Source: Thermomicrobiales bacterium (GTDB lineage Bacteria; Chloroflexota; Chloroflexia; Thermomicrobiales; UBA6265). Taken from it: DNA of 64,000 nucleotides. The stretch spans positions 28,708 to 92,707 of the forward strand of contig JAMLHN010000001.1 in the NCBI GenBank assembly GCA_023957115.1, written 5' to 3'. The translations under genes were made by a program, and so were the position numbers. Shown here piece by piece: positions 8,694-17,108 of the stretch (within the stretch, counting starts at the first letter, position 1; each line of letters starts with the position of its first letter). Below the pieces are notes generated by a model, which saw only the letters and a program-made list of their open reading frames with translations, had not been told where the DNA came from and ran no database searches.

Positions 8694-9706
8694 TCCATAC
8701 TCGCGTTTCTCGCTTCGACCATCTGCACCGCCACCTCGATTGCGGCCAGCATGCTCTCTTCCCGGGCAATGCCTTTGCCGGCAATATCGAAGGCGGTACC
8801 ATGATCGACCGAGGTCCGGATCACCGGCAAGCCGAGACTGACATTGACGCCGGAGTCGAATGCCAGCAGCTTCATTGGAATATGCCCCTGATCGTGATAC
8901 ATCGCAACCACGATATCGTAGGCGCCCTTGGTCGCGCGTAAGAAGACGGTATCCGGCGGTTGCGGATCGGAGACATCCATCCCCTTGGCGCGCATCTCGG
9001 CAATGGCCGGTTCGATCTCGGTCGCTTCCTCATTGCCGAAAAGACCGCCTTCGCTCGCATGCGGATTGAGACCAGCCACCGCAATGCGTGGATTCTCGAT
9101 TCCAAGCGCCTGGCAGGCGTCAAAGGCAATCTGGATGACATCTATGACGCGTTGTTTCGTCACCCGGCGAATAGCTTCGGTCAGGGCGACATGGGTCGAG
9201 ACATGGACCACGCGCAGCTTGGGCCCGATCAGGAGCATACTGACCTTTTCGGCACCGGTTCGCTCGGTCAGCAGCTCGGTGTGACCAGCATAGTGAAACC
9301 CGGCGGCGAACATGGCGGCTTTGTTCAAGGGGGCGGTGACGATGGCATCGACCGCTCCGGCCATGGCCATATCACAGGCAGCGAAGACATAGTCCACCGC
9401 TGCCTTGCCGCTGGCGGCCGAAATCTCACCGAGGGGGCACTCAGCCGGGTCGGCATCGCGCAGATCGATCAGCGTCACCGTGCCGGGTTGAAAGACTGCG
9501 GTCGCCGGTCCGCCGGCCTCGTCGATTAGCAGCGGTTCGATGTCGAGCGCGACCATGGCGCGGTCGAGGATGCGCCGGTCGCCAATGACCAGTGGATCGC
9601 ATTTCTCATAGACCTCGGGATGGGCAAGCGCCTTCAATACGACTTCCGGCCCGATACCGGAGGGGTCGCCCATCGTGAGTGCCAGAATCGGTTTCTGCGT
9701 CTCCAT
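8690..9706 (-). CDS. PdxA-family 4-phospho-sugar acid dehydrogenase
   Basis: The product is about 338 residues from the ATG at 9706, which has a GGCGGAG ribosome-binding site; the longer frame to 9832 adds a non-homologous leader. Family motifs are TMGDPSGIGPEVVLKAL at the N-terminus, HYAGHTELL, and MYHDQGHIPMK, which contain the divalent-metal His ligands. PdxA proper oxidises 4-phosphohydroxy-L-threonine in vitamin B6 synthesis. The partnership with a DUF1537 kinase instead suggests the PdxA2 role, oxidative decarboxylation of 4-phospho-D-threonate or -erythronate to dihydroxyacetone phosphate. Motif recognition is firm; the catabolic role is inferred from context. Confidence 0.88.
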   Translation of the reverse strand: METQKPILALTMGDPSGIGPEVVLKALAHPEVYEKCDPLVIGDRRILDRAMVALDIEPLLIDEAGGPATAVFQPGTVTLIDLRDADPAECPLGEISAASGKAAVDYVFAACDMAMAGAVDAIVTAPLNKAAMFAAGFHYAGHTELLTERTGAEKVSMLLIGPKLRVVHVSTHVALTEAIRRVTKQRVIDVIQIAFDACQALGIENPRIAVAGLNPHASEGGLFGNEEATEIEPAIAEMRAKGMDVSDPQPPDTVFLRATKGAYDIVVAMYHDQGHIPMKLLAFDSGVNVSLGLPVIRTSVDHGTAFDIAGKGIAREESMLAAIEVAVQMVEARNASME

Positions 9707-9898
9707 GCTCCGCCTTTCTCCGTGGGCGGCATCGTACCGTGAAATGAGCAGGGGTGCGTAGAGAGCAGACAGGTTGAGGAAAATCAAAACCCCCTGGTCG
9801 TCGACCTGATCGAAATCAAGCCACGGTACCAAGGGGTGTGTAACAGTATTCTACCATATCCGAACATTCGCGCTGACAGACTGAGCGAGAGAGAACAC

Positions 9899-10603
9899 GT
9901 GCACACAGATCTCTACAGCGCCCTCGAGCGGATCGCGTCCATACCTCGTCTCAGCCGCTACCGTGCCAGCGCGGACACCGATTTCGACGTCGTCGCCCTC
10001 TATTGCTGGAATATCGCGCTCGCCGAATCATTGATGCCAGCGATAGCGATCCTTGAGGTCACGCTGAGGAATTCCGTTCACCGGACGATTACCAACCTGG
10101 AAGGCACTGAATGGTGGTTCCAAGAGATCCTCAATCCGCGTTCCCTCGCCATTATCGAAAAGATCCAGCGTGACCTCGAACGCCGATCCGGTGTTGCGCC
10201 ATCAGTCGGAAAAGTCATTGCCGAGATCAACTTTGGGTTCTGGCCAAAACTCTTCGCAAAGAGCTACCACAAGTTCTGGTGGCGGTATCCGGATCGGCCG
10301 CTGGCACAAGTACTCGCCTTTCATCCAAACGTAGCGAGGGATACCAGAGCAACGTTCGAGATGAGACTTGAGTACTTCGCGGCCCTTCGGAACCGAGTGA
10401 TGCATCAGGAAGCCGTCTTCGACGGTGTCACAGCTATCAATCGCCCCCGGATGGATCTGGACACGTTGCATCACCGGTTGCTCGAAACGATTGGCTGGCT
10501 CGATCAGGATGCACTGTCAATTCTGATGTGTCTCGATCGATACCCGGATGTCGCAAGCGAGGACGGGCGACAGCACATCGTCGATCTCCTGAGAAGGCTG
10601 TAG
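9899..10603 (+). CDS. Abi-family (Abi_2/HEPN-like) protein
   Basis: The product is about 234 residues from the GTG at 9899 (GAGAGAG upstream); a GTG at 9836 would add 21. The all-helical sequence contains the block TDFDVVALYCWNIALAESL with AILEVTLRNSVHR, a W/F-rich centre (NFGFWPKLFAKSYHKFW) and, around residue 185, ALRNRVMHQEAV. The latter is an R-x4-H motif as in HEPN RNases and in AbiD/AbiF-type abortive-infection proteins. In such proteins the motif cleaves RNA during phage attack. The gene stands alone between metabolic genes, divergent from pdxA. Family assignment is by motif and overall pattern only; a defence role is inference. Confidence 0.6.
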   Translation: MHTDLYSALERIASIPRLSRYRASADTDFDVVALYCWNIALAESLMPAIAILEVTLRNSVHRTITNLEGTEWWFQEILNPRSLAIIEKIQRDLERRSGVAPSVGKVIAEINFGFWPKLFAKSYHKFWWRYPDRPLAQVLAFHPNVARDTRATFEMRLEYFAALRNRVMHQEAVFDGVTAINRPRMDLDTLHHRLLETIGWLDQDALSILMCLDRYPDVASEDGRQHIVDLLRRL

Positions 10604-10633
10604 CTTCCTATTCTTGGGAATTGGTGCCGCCCC

Positions 10634-11128
10634 TTACTGTACTGGGCTGTTCGTCAACCAGACCTGCAATTCGGCAAGCAATCCCTCGATTGCGGTCTGG
10701 ATCGATCCGCCGCTGGCTTCGATGAAGTACTGCACCTGCAGGTTGACGATCGAGCCGGCATTGTCGCCCGCGAGCCGGAAGTCGGTGCGTACGCCGTAAC
10801 AGCGCTTCCCGAGCCCAAAGGCGTAACCGATCTCCGCGGCAGTGCCGGAATCGACATCGACGCCGTCCAGGATCGCGACGAGGCCGTCCGCATCGCGAAT
10901 CGCTTCGGCATTGGAGCGGCCGAGCTCGGTATTGATCTTTGCCAGCGCCGCATGCGCCTCGGCGCGGCTATCGATCTCGGCGATACGGGCGAATTCCTGC
11001 TCGAAGCGTTTGTCGTCCCAGGGATTCGAGACCTCGACATGGGGATCGAGGCGTTCGATCAGATGCTCCATGAAGTGCCGGGTCGAGTCGGCAAAACCGA
11101 GGGGCGAGGCGAGATAGACGCTTACCAT
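10634..11128 (-). CDS. Nucleoside 2-deoxyribosyltransferase-like protein
   Basis: The 164-residue protein begins VSVYLASPLGFADSTRHF, the family's substrate-binding N-terminus, and contains DADGLVAILDGVDVDSGTAAEIGYAFGLGK, in which the Glu of TAAE is the expected nucleophile. The family swaps bases on 2'-deoxyribonucleosides or hydrolyses nucleotide N-glycosidic bonds. Length matches the family. Its start overlaps the end of the upstream esterase gene by 7 bases, so translation is probably coupled. Confidence 0.85.
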   Translation of the reverse strand: MVSVYLASPLGFADSTRHFMEHLIERLDPHVEVSNPWDDKRFEQEFARIAEIDSRAEAHAALAKINTELGRSNAEAIRDADGLVAILDGVDVDSGTAAEIGYAFGLGKRCYGVRTDFRLAGDNAGSIVNLQVQYFIEASGGSIQTAIEGLLAELQVWLTNSPVQ

Positions 11129-11865
11129 TCCAGCGTTTCCCGTTGGATGCCAAGCACGGTTTCATGTTGCGGCAGCGCTTCGGCGACGTGCTCGTCCCAG
11201 TACTCCCAGGTGTGTCCGCCCGGATGCTCGGCGTAGAGATGTTCGACGCCGAGATCGTCGAGGAGATGATGGAAGTCGCGGTTGCTTTCGATCAGCTCGT
11301 CATCGACGCCGCAGTCGAAGGAAATGACCGGCAGATCGGTGCGACCTTTCAGTCTGGACGCAAGCTCGTAGATGCTGGCATCCTCGATCTCGGCCAGGGC
11401 AACGGCTGGTAGGACATCGCCGATCACAAATGCCGCCGAGTGTGCCCAGATGGAGGCGAACTTGTCTGGGTAGCGCAGTCCAAGCCGCATCGCGCCGTAT
11501 CCACCCATCGATAGTCCGCCGATGGCCCATTTCTGCCCGTCGACATGGAAGTTGCGATGCACCTCATTCCAGAGATCTTGGACGATCATGGTCTCGTAGA
11601 ACTGGCGGTTGAGCCGTTCGTGGGATTGGGACGGCCAGTCGAGGTAGCCCGAGGTGGCGCCGTCCGGCAGGATGACGATCACCTGGAGATCTGCGACATA
11701 GTGGACGAGCTTCGATTTGTGAATCCAGCTGTTGTGATCGTCGAAGAGTCCATGAAGCTGGAGCAGGACCGGATACGGTCCGGTACCGGTGTCCGGCAGA
11801 ATGGCCTCGTAGGTCGTGCGCCGTCCCAGCGCGTGACTGTAGAACTGAACCGTCGCAACTCCCAT
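11122..11865 (-). CDS. Esterase-family alpha/beta hydrolase
   Basis: The 247-residue protein is of the putative esterase (esterase D/antigen 85-like) type. It contains RTTYEAILP, the nucleophile elbow IGGLSMGGYGAMRLGL around residue 120, a candidate acid in FDCGVDDELIE, and the late histidine in HPGGHTWEYWDEHV. No signal peptide is seen, so it is probably cytosolic. S-formylglutathione hydrolase or a polyol/acyl ester are possible substrates. It is the upstream member of a two-gene overlap with the deoxyribosyltransferase gene. Confidence 0.83.
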   Translation of the reverse strand: MGVATVQFYSHALGRRTTYEAILPDTGTGPYPVLLQLHGLFDDHNSWIHKSKLVHYVADLQVIVILPDGATSGYLDWPSQSHERLNRQFYETMIVQDLWNEVHRNFHVDGQKWAIGGLSMGGYGAMRLGLRYPDKFASIWAHSAAFVIGDVLPAVALAEIEDASIYELASRLKGRTDLPVISFDCGVDDELIESNRDFHHLLDDLGVEHLYAEHPGGHTWEYWDEHVAEALPQHETVLGIQRETLEW

Positions 11866-12021
11866 GACTCGCTTTGTCCCTCCGGCGCTCGGCGCTTTCT
11901 CACGATGCGCCGAACGGTACTGGGGCGAGACGGTGGTGTCCAGTTGGAGGATTCTGAGCGCTGAGACGTCTGGCTCGCAATTGCCCAGACAAATGCCTCA
12001 TGAGTCAAAGGTCTGAGACGC

Positions 12022-12052
12022 CACGAGGGGAGCGACGCTCGCTCCCCTCGTG
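12022..12052. terminator. Perfect 14-bp hairpin downstream of the NlpC/P60 gene
   Basis: CACGAGGGGAGCGA at 12022-12035 pairs perfectly with its complement at 12039-12052 around a three-base loop. It lies 32 bases past the stop of the leftward NlpC/P60 gene. No T-run follows on either strand. Between hairpin and stop codon sits a short CTGCCTG-type heptamer remnant (about 12070-12083). Confidence 0.5.
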
Positions 12053-12083
12053 CATATTCGACAATCTCCCAGCCTGCTGCCTG

Positions 12084-14519
12084 CTACGTCAACCGGCGGG
12101 CGCCGAGGTAACGCGTCGAGTAGTAGTTCGAGGTCAGCGAGCTGATGCGGACGCCGGTGTTTTCGTTCTCGGCATGGATGAACTGGTCGTTCCCGATGTA
12201 CATGCCGACATGGGAGAGACCGGTGGTGTAGGTATTCTGGAAGAAGACCAGATCGCCCGGTTGCAGATTTCCGTACTGAATTGGCGCGCCGGTGCCCCAT
12301 TGGGTCCAGGTGCCCGCGCCGATATCGCGGCCGAGGACGTTTTTCACCACCCAGTAGGTGAACCCGGAGCAGTCGAAGCTGTTCGGCCCGTGGGTCGCCC
12401 AGACGTATGGGTAGCCGAGATAGCGCATCGCATAGGAGACGAGCGATTGCCCTGATGCCGACCCCGAGCCGGACCCGGCTCCTGAACCGCCGCCGGTGCT
12501 CCCACCGACGCCGCTATTGGGTCCCGTGGTCGAGAGTGCAGCTGTTGTGTAGGTGAGGTAGTCGCCATGCATGTATCCGGCGGTTCCGCCCCACGTCACC
12601 GGATAGAACCCACCGCTGGGTGAGCCCGTTACGCGGACGACCGTGCCGATTGTGGCCACACCCAGTACCGAGGCGGAATAACTTGCGCCACCACGGAAGT
12701 TGAGCGTGTCCGTGACGCGGGCGTTGTTGCCAGCGCCGAGACCAGTGCTCCCGACACCGGATCCCGATCCACCACCGGGAGACGGATTGCGACTCGTGGA
12801 GAGGTAGTCGGCGTAGACGAATCCATTGCGACCGCCATACGTCACCGCGGTCCAGCTTCCGACGCTGCCGGTGCGCAGGGTGACCGAGGTGCCTTCCAGC
12901 AGAACCGCGATCACGGACCCGTCATAGCCGGCGCTTGCGCGGAAACGGACTCCATCGCCATTGGTGCCCGAGACGACGGCGGAGCCGGCGGTCGAACCAG
13001 AGCCACCGCCGCTGTTGTTTCCGCCGGAGGAGGTCGTGCCGATGAAATCGGTATGCACGAACCCGGCTTGTCCGGCGCAGGTGACCGGCTGCCAGACGCC
13101 GGCCGCGGCTCCGCGGGAGATTACGGTCGTTCCCTCGGACAGTACGGTGATGATGGAGGCGTCGTAGCTGGCGCCGGTGCGGCAACGCAGCCCCACCCCT
13201 CCGGTGTCGCGCACCACCCCGGTCGAACCGGTCAATGTGGCAGAGGTGTCAACCGATCCGTCGCCGGTCGACGAGCCCCCGGCCGTCTGCAGGAAACGTG
13301 CGGCCACGAACCCGTTTCGACCACCGCAGGTAACGGGTTGCCATCCATTGCTGGCGTTGCCGGTCAGGCTCACGGTTGCCCCGAGCGGCAAGACCATCAG
13401 AATCGCGCTGTGGAGCGAAGCGCCACTCCGGCAACGGAGTCCGCCCGCGCCGGTGTTGTAGACCGTAGCCGCGCCGACAATCGAGGCCGCGAAAACCGGC
13501 TGATCGTCGACCGACACGGTTTGTCCGACCGTCTCGGTGTCGATGACTTCGGGAATAGCCGTCTCTTCCACCGGGGTCGCGGTTTCCTCGACGACGGTTT
13601 CGTTTGGTTCGGACGTTTCACTGGGCTCGGTTGTCTCGCTGACCGGAGTCTCGGTCTCGGTGACTGGAATCTCCTCAGTTGCCGCCGGTTCTTCACTCGT
13701 AGGAGTTTCGGTGATAACCGGTTCCTCGGTAAGCTCGATGGTCTCTGTCGTTTCCGGAAGCTCCTCGGTGGTGGTCTCCTCCGGGATCACGACCGTTTCG
13801 ATGACGTCCGGAATCTCCGTCGGCTCGATGATTTCGACGATCTCGGTCTCTTCCGAGATGATTTCGGTTTCGATCGGAGCGGGCGTTGGCACGTGAGCCG
13901 GATCGTAGACCATGCTGGACGGAACGTATCCGAGCTGCGTGGCGCACATCACCGGTTGCCAGCCATCGGTCGGTTGACCCGCCAGATCGACCAGGCTGCC
14001 GCTCGAGTAACTAAAGATCCAGGCGCCGTCCCAGGATGGAGACGCAACGCATGCAATTTCAGCCCCATCTGTGCTGACCACGACACCGTTGCCGGTGACG
14101 ACCGGTGGAGCTTCGGTTTCGATGACCGTTGGGGCGGTTTCTTCGACTGTGCCCCAGCCGAGATCGCGTTCCGCGATGTAGCCAACGACTCCGGAGACCT
14201 CGATCTGGTACCAGAGCAGACCGTCGGAACCGGGCAACGGCCCGGCGACGATGGCTGCCGGGAGGCCGTTGTCGACCTGGATGATCTCGACCGCGGCCGG
14301 ATCTGGATCTGATTTGATCGAGGCGAACGGCGCGCTCTGGCTCGCGATCGTCGCAGGGGCGCCGGGATAGAGATCGGACGCGGCGGGCGTTTCCAGGATG
14401 GGGAGCGCCAGCGTCGCGGCCAGGACGACCGCTATCGACATGCGAATGAATCGGGAGAGCTCCGTGGGCACCAGCAATACTCCGAACGCGATATCGGCGA
14501 ATCGGTCGGGGATGCCCAT
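12084..14519 (-). CDS. Secreted NlpC/P60 peptidoglycan hydrolase with SH3b repeats
   Basis: About 811 residues. After an N-terminal hydrophobic segment (MSIAVVLAATLALP, about residues 27-40) come two SH3b-like domains, a Thr/Glu/Pro-rich linker of about 110 residues, four more SH3b repeats (each with an RCRSGAS-like turn and a GxxGFV end), and a C-terminal NlpC/P60 domain. The catalytic Cys is in FDCSGFTYW, the His in LSHVGMYIG and the third polar residue in FIHAENE. The product should cut peptide stems of peptidoglycan outside the cell. It is paralogous to the gene at 57524-60199. The ATG at 14519 is used; no ribosome-binding site is evident, and an 8-bp stem (CTGACGCA/TGCGTCAG) ends at the start codon. 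Confidence 0.88.
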   Translation of the reverse strand: MGIPDRFADIAFGVLLVPTELSRFIRMSIAVVLAATLALPILETPAASDLYPGAPATIASQSAPFASIKSDPDPAAVEIIQVDNGLPAAIVAGPLPGSDGLLWYQIEVSGVVGYIAERDLGWGTVEETAPTVIETEAPPVVTGNGVVVSTDGAEIACVASPSWDGAWIFSYSSGSLVDLAGQPTDGWQPVMCATQLGYVPSSMVYDPAHVPTPAPIETEIISEETEIVEIIEPTEIPDVIETVVIPEETTTEELPETTETIELTEEPVITETPTSEEPAATEEIPVTETETPVSETTEPSETSEPNETVVEETATPVEETAIPEVIDTETVGQTVSVDDQPVFAASIVGAATVYNTGAGGLRCRSGASLHSAILMVLPLGATVSLTGNASNGWQPVTCGGRNGFVAARFLQTAGGSSTGDGSVDTSATLTGSTGVVRDTGGVGLRCRTGASYDASIITVLSEGTTVISRGAAAGVWQPVTCAGQAGFVHTDFIGTTSSGGNNSGGGSGSTAGSAVVSGTNGDGVRFRASAGYDGSVIAVLLEGTSVTLRTGSVGSWTAVTYGGRNGFVYADYLSTSRNPSPGGGSGSGVGSTGLGAGNNARVTDTLNFRGGASYSASVLGVATIGTVVRVTGSPSGGFYPVTWGGTAGYMHGDYLTYTTAALSTTGPNSGVGGSTGGGSGAGSGSGSASGQSLVSYAMRYLGYPYVWATHGPNSFDCSGFTYWVVKNVLGRDIGAGTWTQWGTGAPIQYGNLQPGDLVFFQNTYTTGLSHVGMYIGNDQFIHAENENTGVRISSLTSNYYSTRYLGARRLT

Positions 14520-14711
14520 CTGACGCAACGAGTCGGGGGGAGTGCGTCAGGAGCCTGCGCCTGCTCTGTATTTCTGCGACGACAGGAGACGGATCCTGCC
14601 ATCCCCTAGACTACGGTTCTGCGTGAGGCCGGTCGAGGCGATTGGATAGCCCGATGGTCCTAGATGCGTCCTGCCATTTCGGTGAGAAGACGAAACGAAT
14701 CGAGGATAACG

Positions 14712-15785
14712 ATGTCAACGGTGACGGAAACGCGAACGTTGGACGTCATCCGGTGTGTGGGAGCTCCGCTCGAACGGGGAACGCAAATCGGGGAAACACT
14801 GCGCCAGAAGATCGAGGAGGGTGTGGGAAGCTGGCTCGAAACGATCGGACAAGTGCATCGGATCGACCCGGATGCATACGTCGACGAGTTCTTGCACGAA
14901 ACCCATCATCGTGAGATGGTCCGGCGGTTTGCCCCCGGTCTGTACCGAGAGGTCGAAGGAATGGCGGCCGGTTCGGGACAGCGGGTGGAGCGGCTGTTTG
15001 CCTACTCGATGCTGGACGAGGAGTGGTGGTATTCGACCTCGCGCCGGGGGGAAGAGGCTCCTGGATGCACTGCGGTCGGGGTGCGTTCCGACGGTAGTCG
15101 CCCCACGCTCATTGGGCAGACGATGGATATCCCTTCGGTCCACGATGGCACGCAGGTCGTGGTGATCCATGAGGAGCCAGGAGCTCCAACTCAGGTGGTT
15201 TTCACGGCCGCAGGGATGGTTTGCCTGATGGGAGCGAACTCCGCGGGCGTTGGTGTGGTGGTCAATAACTTGAGCGTGTTGCCAGCGTCCAGTACCGGTA
15301 TGCCGGTTACCTTCATCGAACGCCTGGCGCTCGGATGCCGGACGGCCGATGAGGCAGCCAGCAGGCTGGAGTCGATCCCCCATGCGATCGGACAGCACTA
15401 TCTGATCGGCGACCCAGACTCGCTGGTTTCCTACGAGGCCGACGCGTCTCGTGTAATCAGCGGCGCGTATGAGGACCGGGTCGTCGCGCACGCCAACCAT
15501 CCGCTTTACGATCCGCCAGCGAACCCTGAATTCGAAGTGGTGTATGCCGCCTCCGCGACGCGGGAACGACTGGCATGCATGATTCAGCTATCCGAGGATG
15601 CGGCCTCGCTCGACGATATCGAGCGGGCGTTACAGGACACGACTGCGCCGATCAGCCGGGCGGCAACGACCCGATTCATGACATTTGGCGCAATGGTCGC
15701 CGAGCTGTCGTCACCGCCGAAGGTCCGGTGCACTGCGGGACCACCGCACGAGCACGCGTTTGTCGAGATCGAGCTGGCGTCCTGA
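14712..15785 (+). CDS. C45-family autoproteolytic acyltransferase/hydrolase
   Basis: The product is about 357 residues from the ATG at 14712, preceded by GAGGATAAC. Features of the C45 (acyl-CoA:6-aminopenicillanic acid acyltransferase-like, Ntn hydrolase) family include RCVGAPLERGTQIGE at the N-terminus, the autoprocessing site APGCTAVGVRSDG near residue 120 where Cys becomes the N-terminal nucleophile, GQTMDIP, and NSAGVGVVVNNL. The enzyme would mature by self-cleavage and hydrolyse or transfer an acyl group on an amide substrate that cannot be named here. It is divergent from the NlpC/P60 gene and lies upstream of an SMP-30 gene on the same strand. Confidence 0.82.
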   Translation: MSTVTETRTLDVIRCVGAPLERGTQIGETLRQKIEEGVGSWLETIGQVHRIDPDAYVDEFLHETHHREMVRRFAPGLYREVEGMAAGSGQRVERLFAYSMLDEEWWYSTSRRGEEAPGCTAVGVRSDGSRPTLIGQTMDIPSVHDGTQVVVIHEEPGAPTQVVFTAAGMVCLMGANSAGVGVVVNNLSVLPASSTGMPVTFIERLALGCRTADEAASRLESIPHAIGQHYLIGDPDSLVSYEADASRVISGAYEDRVVAHANHPLYDPPANPEFEVVYAASATRERLACMIQLSEDAASLDDIERALQDTTAPISRAATTRFMTFGAMVAELSSPPKVRCTAGPPHEHAFVEIELAS

Positions 15786-15906
15786 GAGAACGCGGTTTCG
15801 GTGAGTGGTTTGGGGACCAGGCGCCGGCACGCGCGCGGATACGCGACAATTGCGCGTACGACGTCATCGAACGTGACGATGGTCAGCCATCAGGAGGGAA
15901 GAGAGA

Positions 15907-16821
15907 GTGGCGCAAGCGGATTACGAGGTGCTCGACGAACGTTTTGGCGCCTGTATCAATACAAACGCGACGGTGGAGAAGCTCTATACCGGGTGCCGCT
16001 GGGCAGAAGGACCAGCCTACTTTCCGGCAGGCCGCTACCTCGTCTGGAGCGATATTCCAAACGACCGGATGCTCCGTTTCGATGAAACGGACGACATGGT
16101 AAGCGTCTTTCGCTTTCCGGCCGGGTACACCAACGGCCACACGATCGACCGGCAGGGGCGGCTCGTCTCCTGCGAGCACGGCGGCCGGCGCGTGTCGCGT
16201 ACCGAGTTCGATGGATCGGTGACGACGGTTGCGGACTCGTTCGAGGGAAAGCGGCTCAATAGCCCGAACGACGTGGTCGTCAAATCGGACGGTTCGATCT
16301 GGTTTACCGACCCGACCTACGGCATCGATTCCGATCTCGAAGGTTTCCGGGCCGAGAGCGAAATCGGAGCATGTCACGTCTACCGTGTCGATGGCGAGAC
16401 CGGAGAGGTCACGATCGCCACCGATGCGCTGGTGCGTCCGAACGGACTGGCCTTCTCTCCGGACGAGCAGTTCCTCTATGTCTCCGATACCGGCGCATCG
16501 CATGTGAAAGGGCACCCGGCGCAGATCCGCGTCTTCGAGGTCGTCGACGGTACGACGCTTCGTGGGGGCGGGGAGTTCGCAACCTGCACGAACGGGTTCT
16601 TCGACGGGTTCCGGCTCGATACCGCCGGCCGTATCTGGACGAGCGCGGGAGACGGCGTGCATGTCTACGATCCGGATGGCACGCTGCTCGGCAAGGTCCT
16701 GGTGCCGGAGGTCGTTGCCAATGTCGAGTTCGGCGGTCTCAAGCGCAACCGGCTCTTCATCTGCGGCACCACGTCGCTGTATTCGGTGATGGTTCCGGTT
16801 AATGGGGTGAAGAAGGTTTGA
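15907..16821 (+). CDS. SMP-30/gluconolactonase-family protein
   Basis: The 304-residue beta-propeller starts at GTG 15907 behind a strong AGGAGGGAAGAGA site. The calcium/active-site motifs are present: CRWAEGPAYFPAG (Glu), RLNSPNDVVVKSDGSIWFTDPTYG (Asn) and FLYVSDTGAS (Asp). Family members are cytosolic or periplasmic metal-dependent lactonases acting on sugar-acid lactones, and several act as dehydratases or esterases. The gene lies 121 bases after the C45 hydrolase gene and may share its transcript. Confidence 0.87.
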   Translation: MAQADYEVLDERFGACINTNATVEKLYTGCRWAEGPAYFPAGRYLVWSDIPNDRMLRFDETDDMVSVFRFPAGYTNGHTIDRQGRLVSCEHGGRRVSRTEFDGSVTTVADSFEGKRLNSPNDVVVKSDGSIWFTDPTYGIDSDLEGFRAESEIGACHVYRVDGETGEVTIATDALVRPNGLAFSPDEQFLYVSDTGASHVKGHPAQIRVFEVVDGTTLRGGGEFATCTNGFFDGFRLDTAGRIWTSAGDGVHVYDPDGTLLGKVLVPEVVANVEFGGLKRNRLFICGTTSLYSVMVPVNGVKKV

Positions 16822-16823
16822 TG

Positions 16824-17103
16824 AGGAGTTAGGATCTGGGATTTAGGAGTTGGGAACGACGTGGGATCGTTATTGCGAGCTTGTCGAGAAATCTCTCGTT
16901 GCCCGAATCTCGGCTTCCGGTCGGCCCGAAGGCAGAGAGCCAAAGAGACCAGGAATAGCAATGCTCGGCTCTGCAGTCTTGGAGTTTGCGGTTTGTGGAG
17001 TCCATGACGCGGCTTCGGCCCGTCGTGCACATCCCTCGACAGCCACCTCCTGCACCACAATTCCTTTCCCAGTTCCCAGTTCCCAGACCGGGAATTGGGA
17101 GCG
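16824..17103. repeat. Inverted pair of divergent heptamer arrays
   Basis: Directly after the SMP-30 stop come five 7-base units (AGGAGTT, AGGATCT, GGGATTT, AGGAGTT, GGGAACG; 16824-16858). At 17068-17103, just before the end of the convergent gene, units run in the opposite orientation (CCCAGTT, CCCAGTT, CCCAGAC), then GGGAATT. About 210 bases between them hold no gene. The phase is exactly seven in each block, with the GGA core kept and positions 5-6 free to vary. Confidence 0.65.
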
Positions 17104-17108
17104 TTTCA

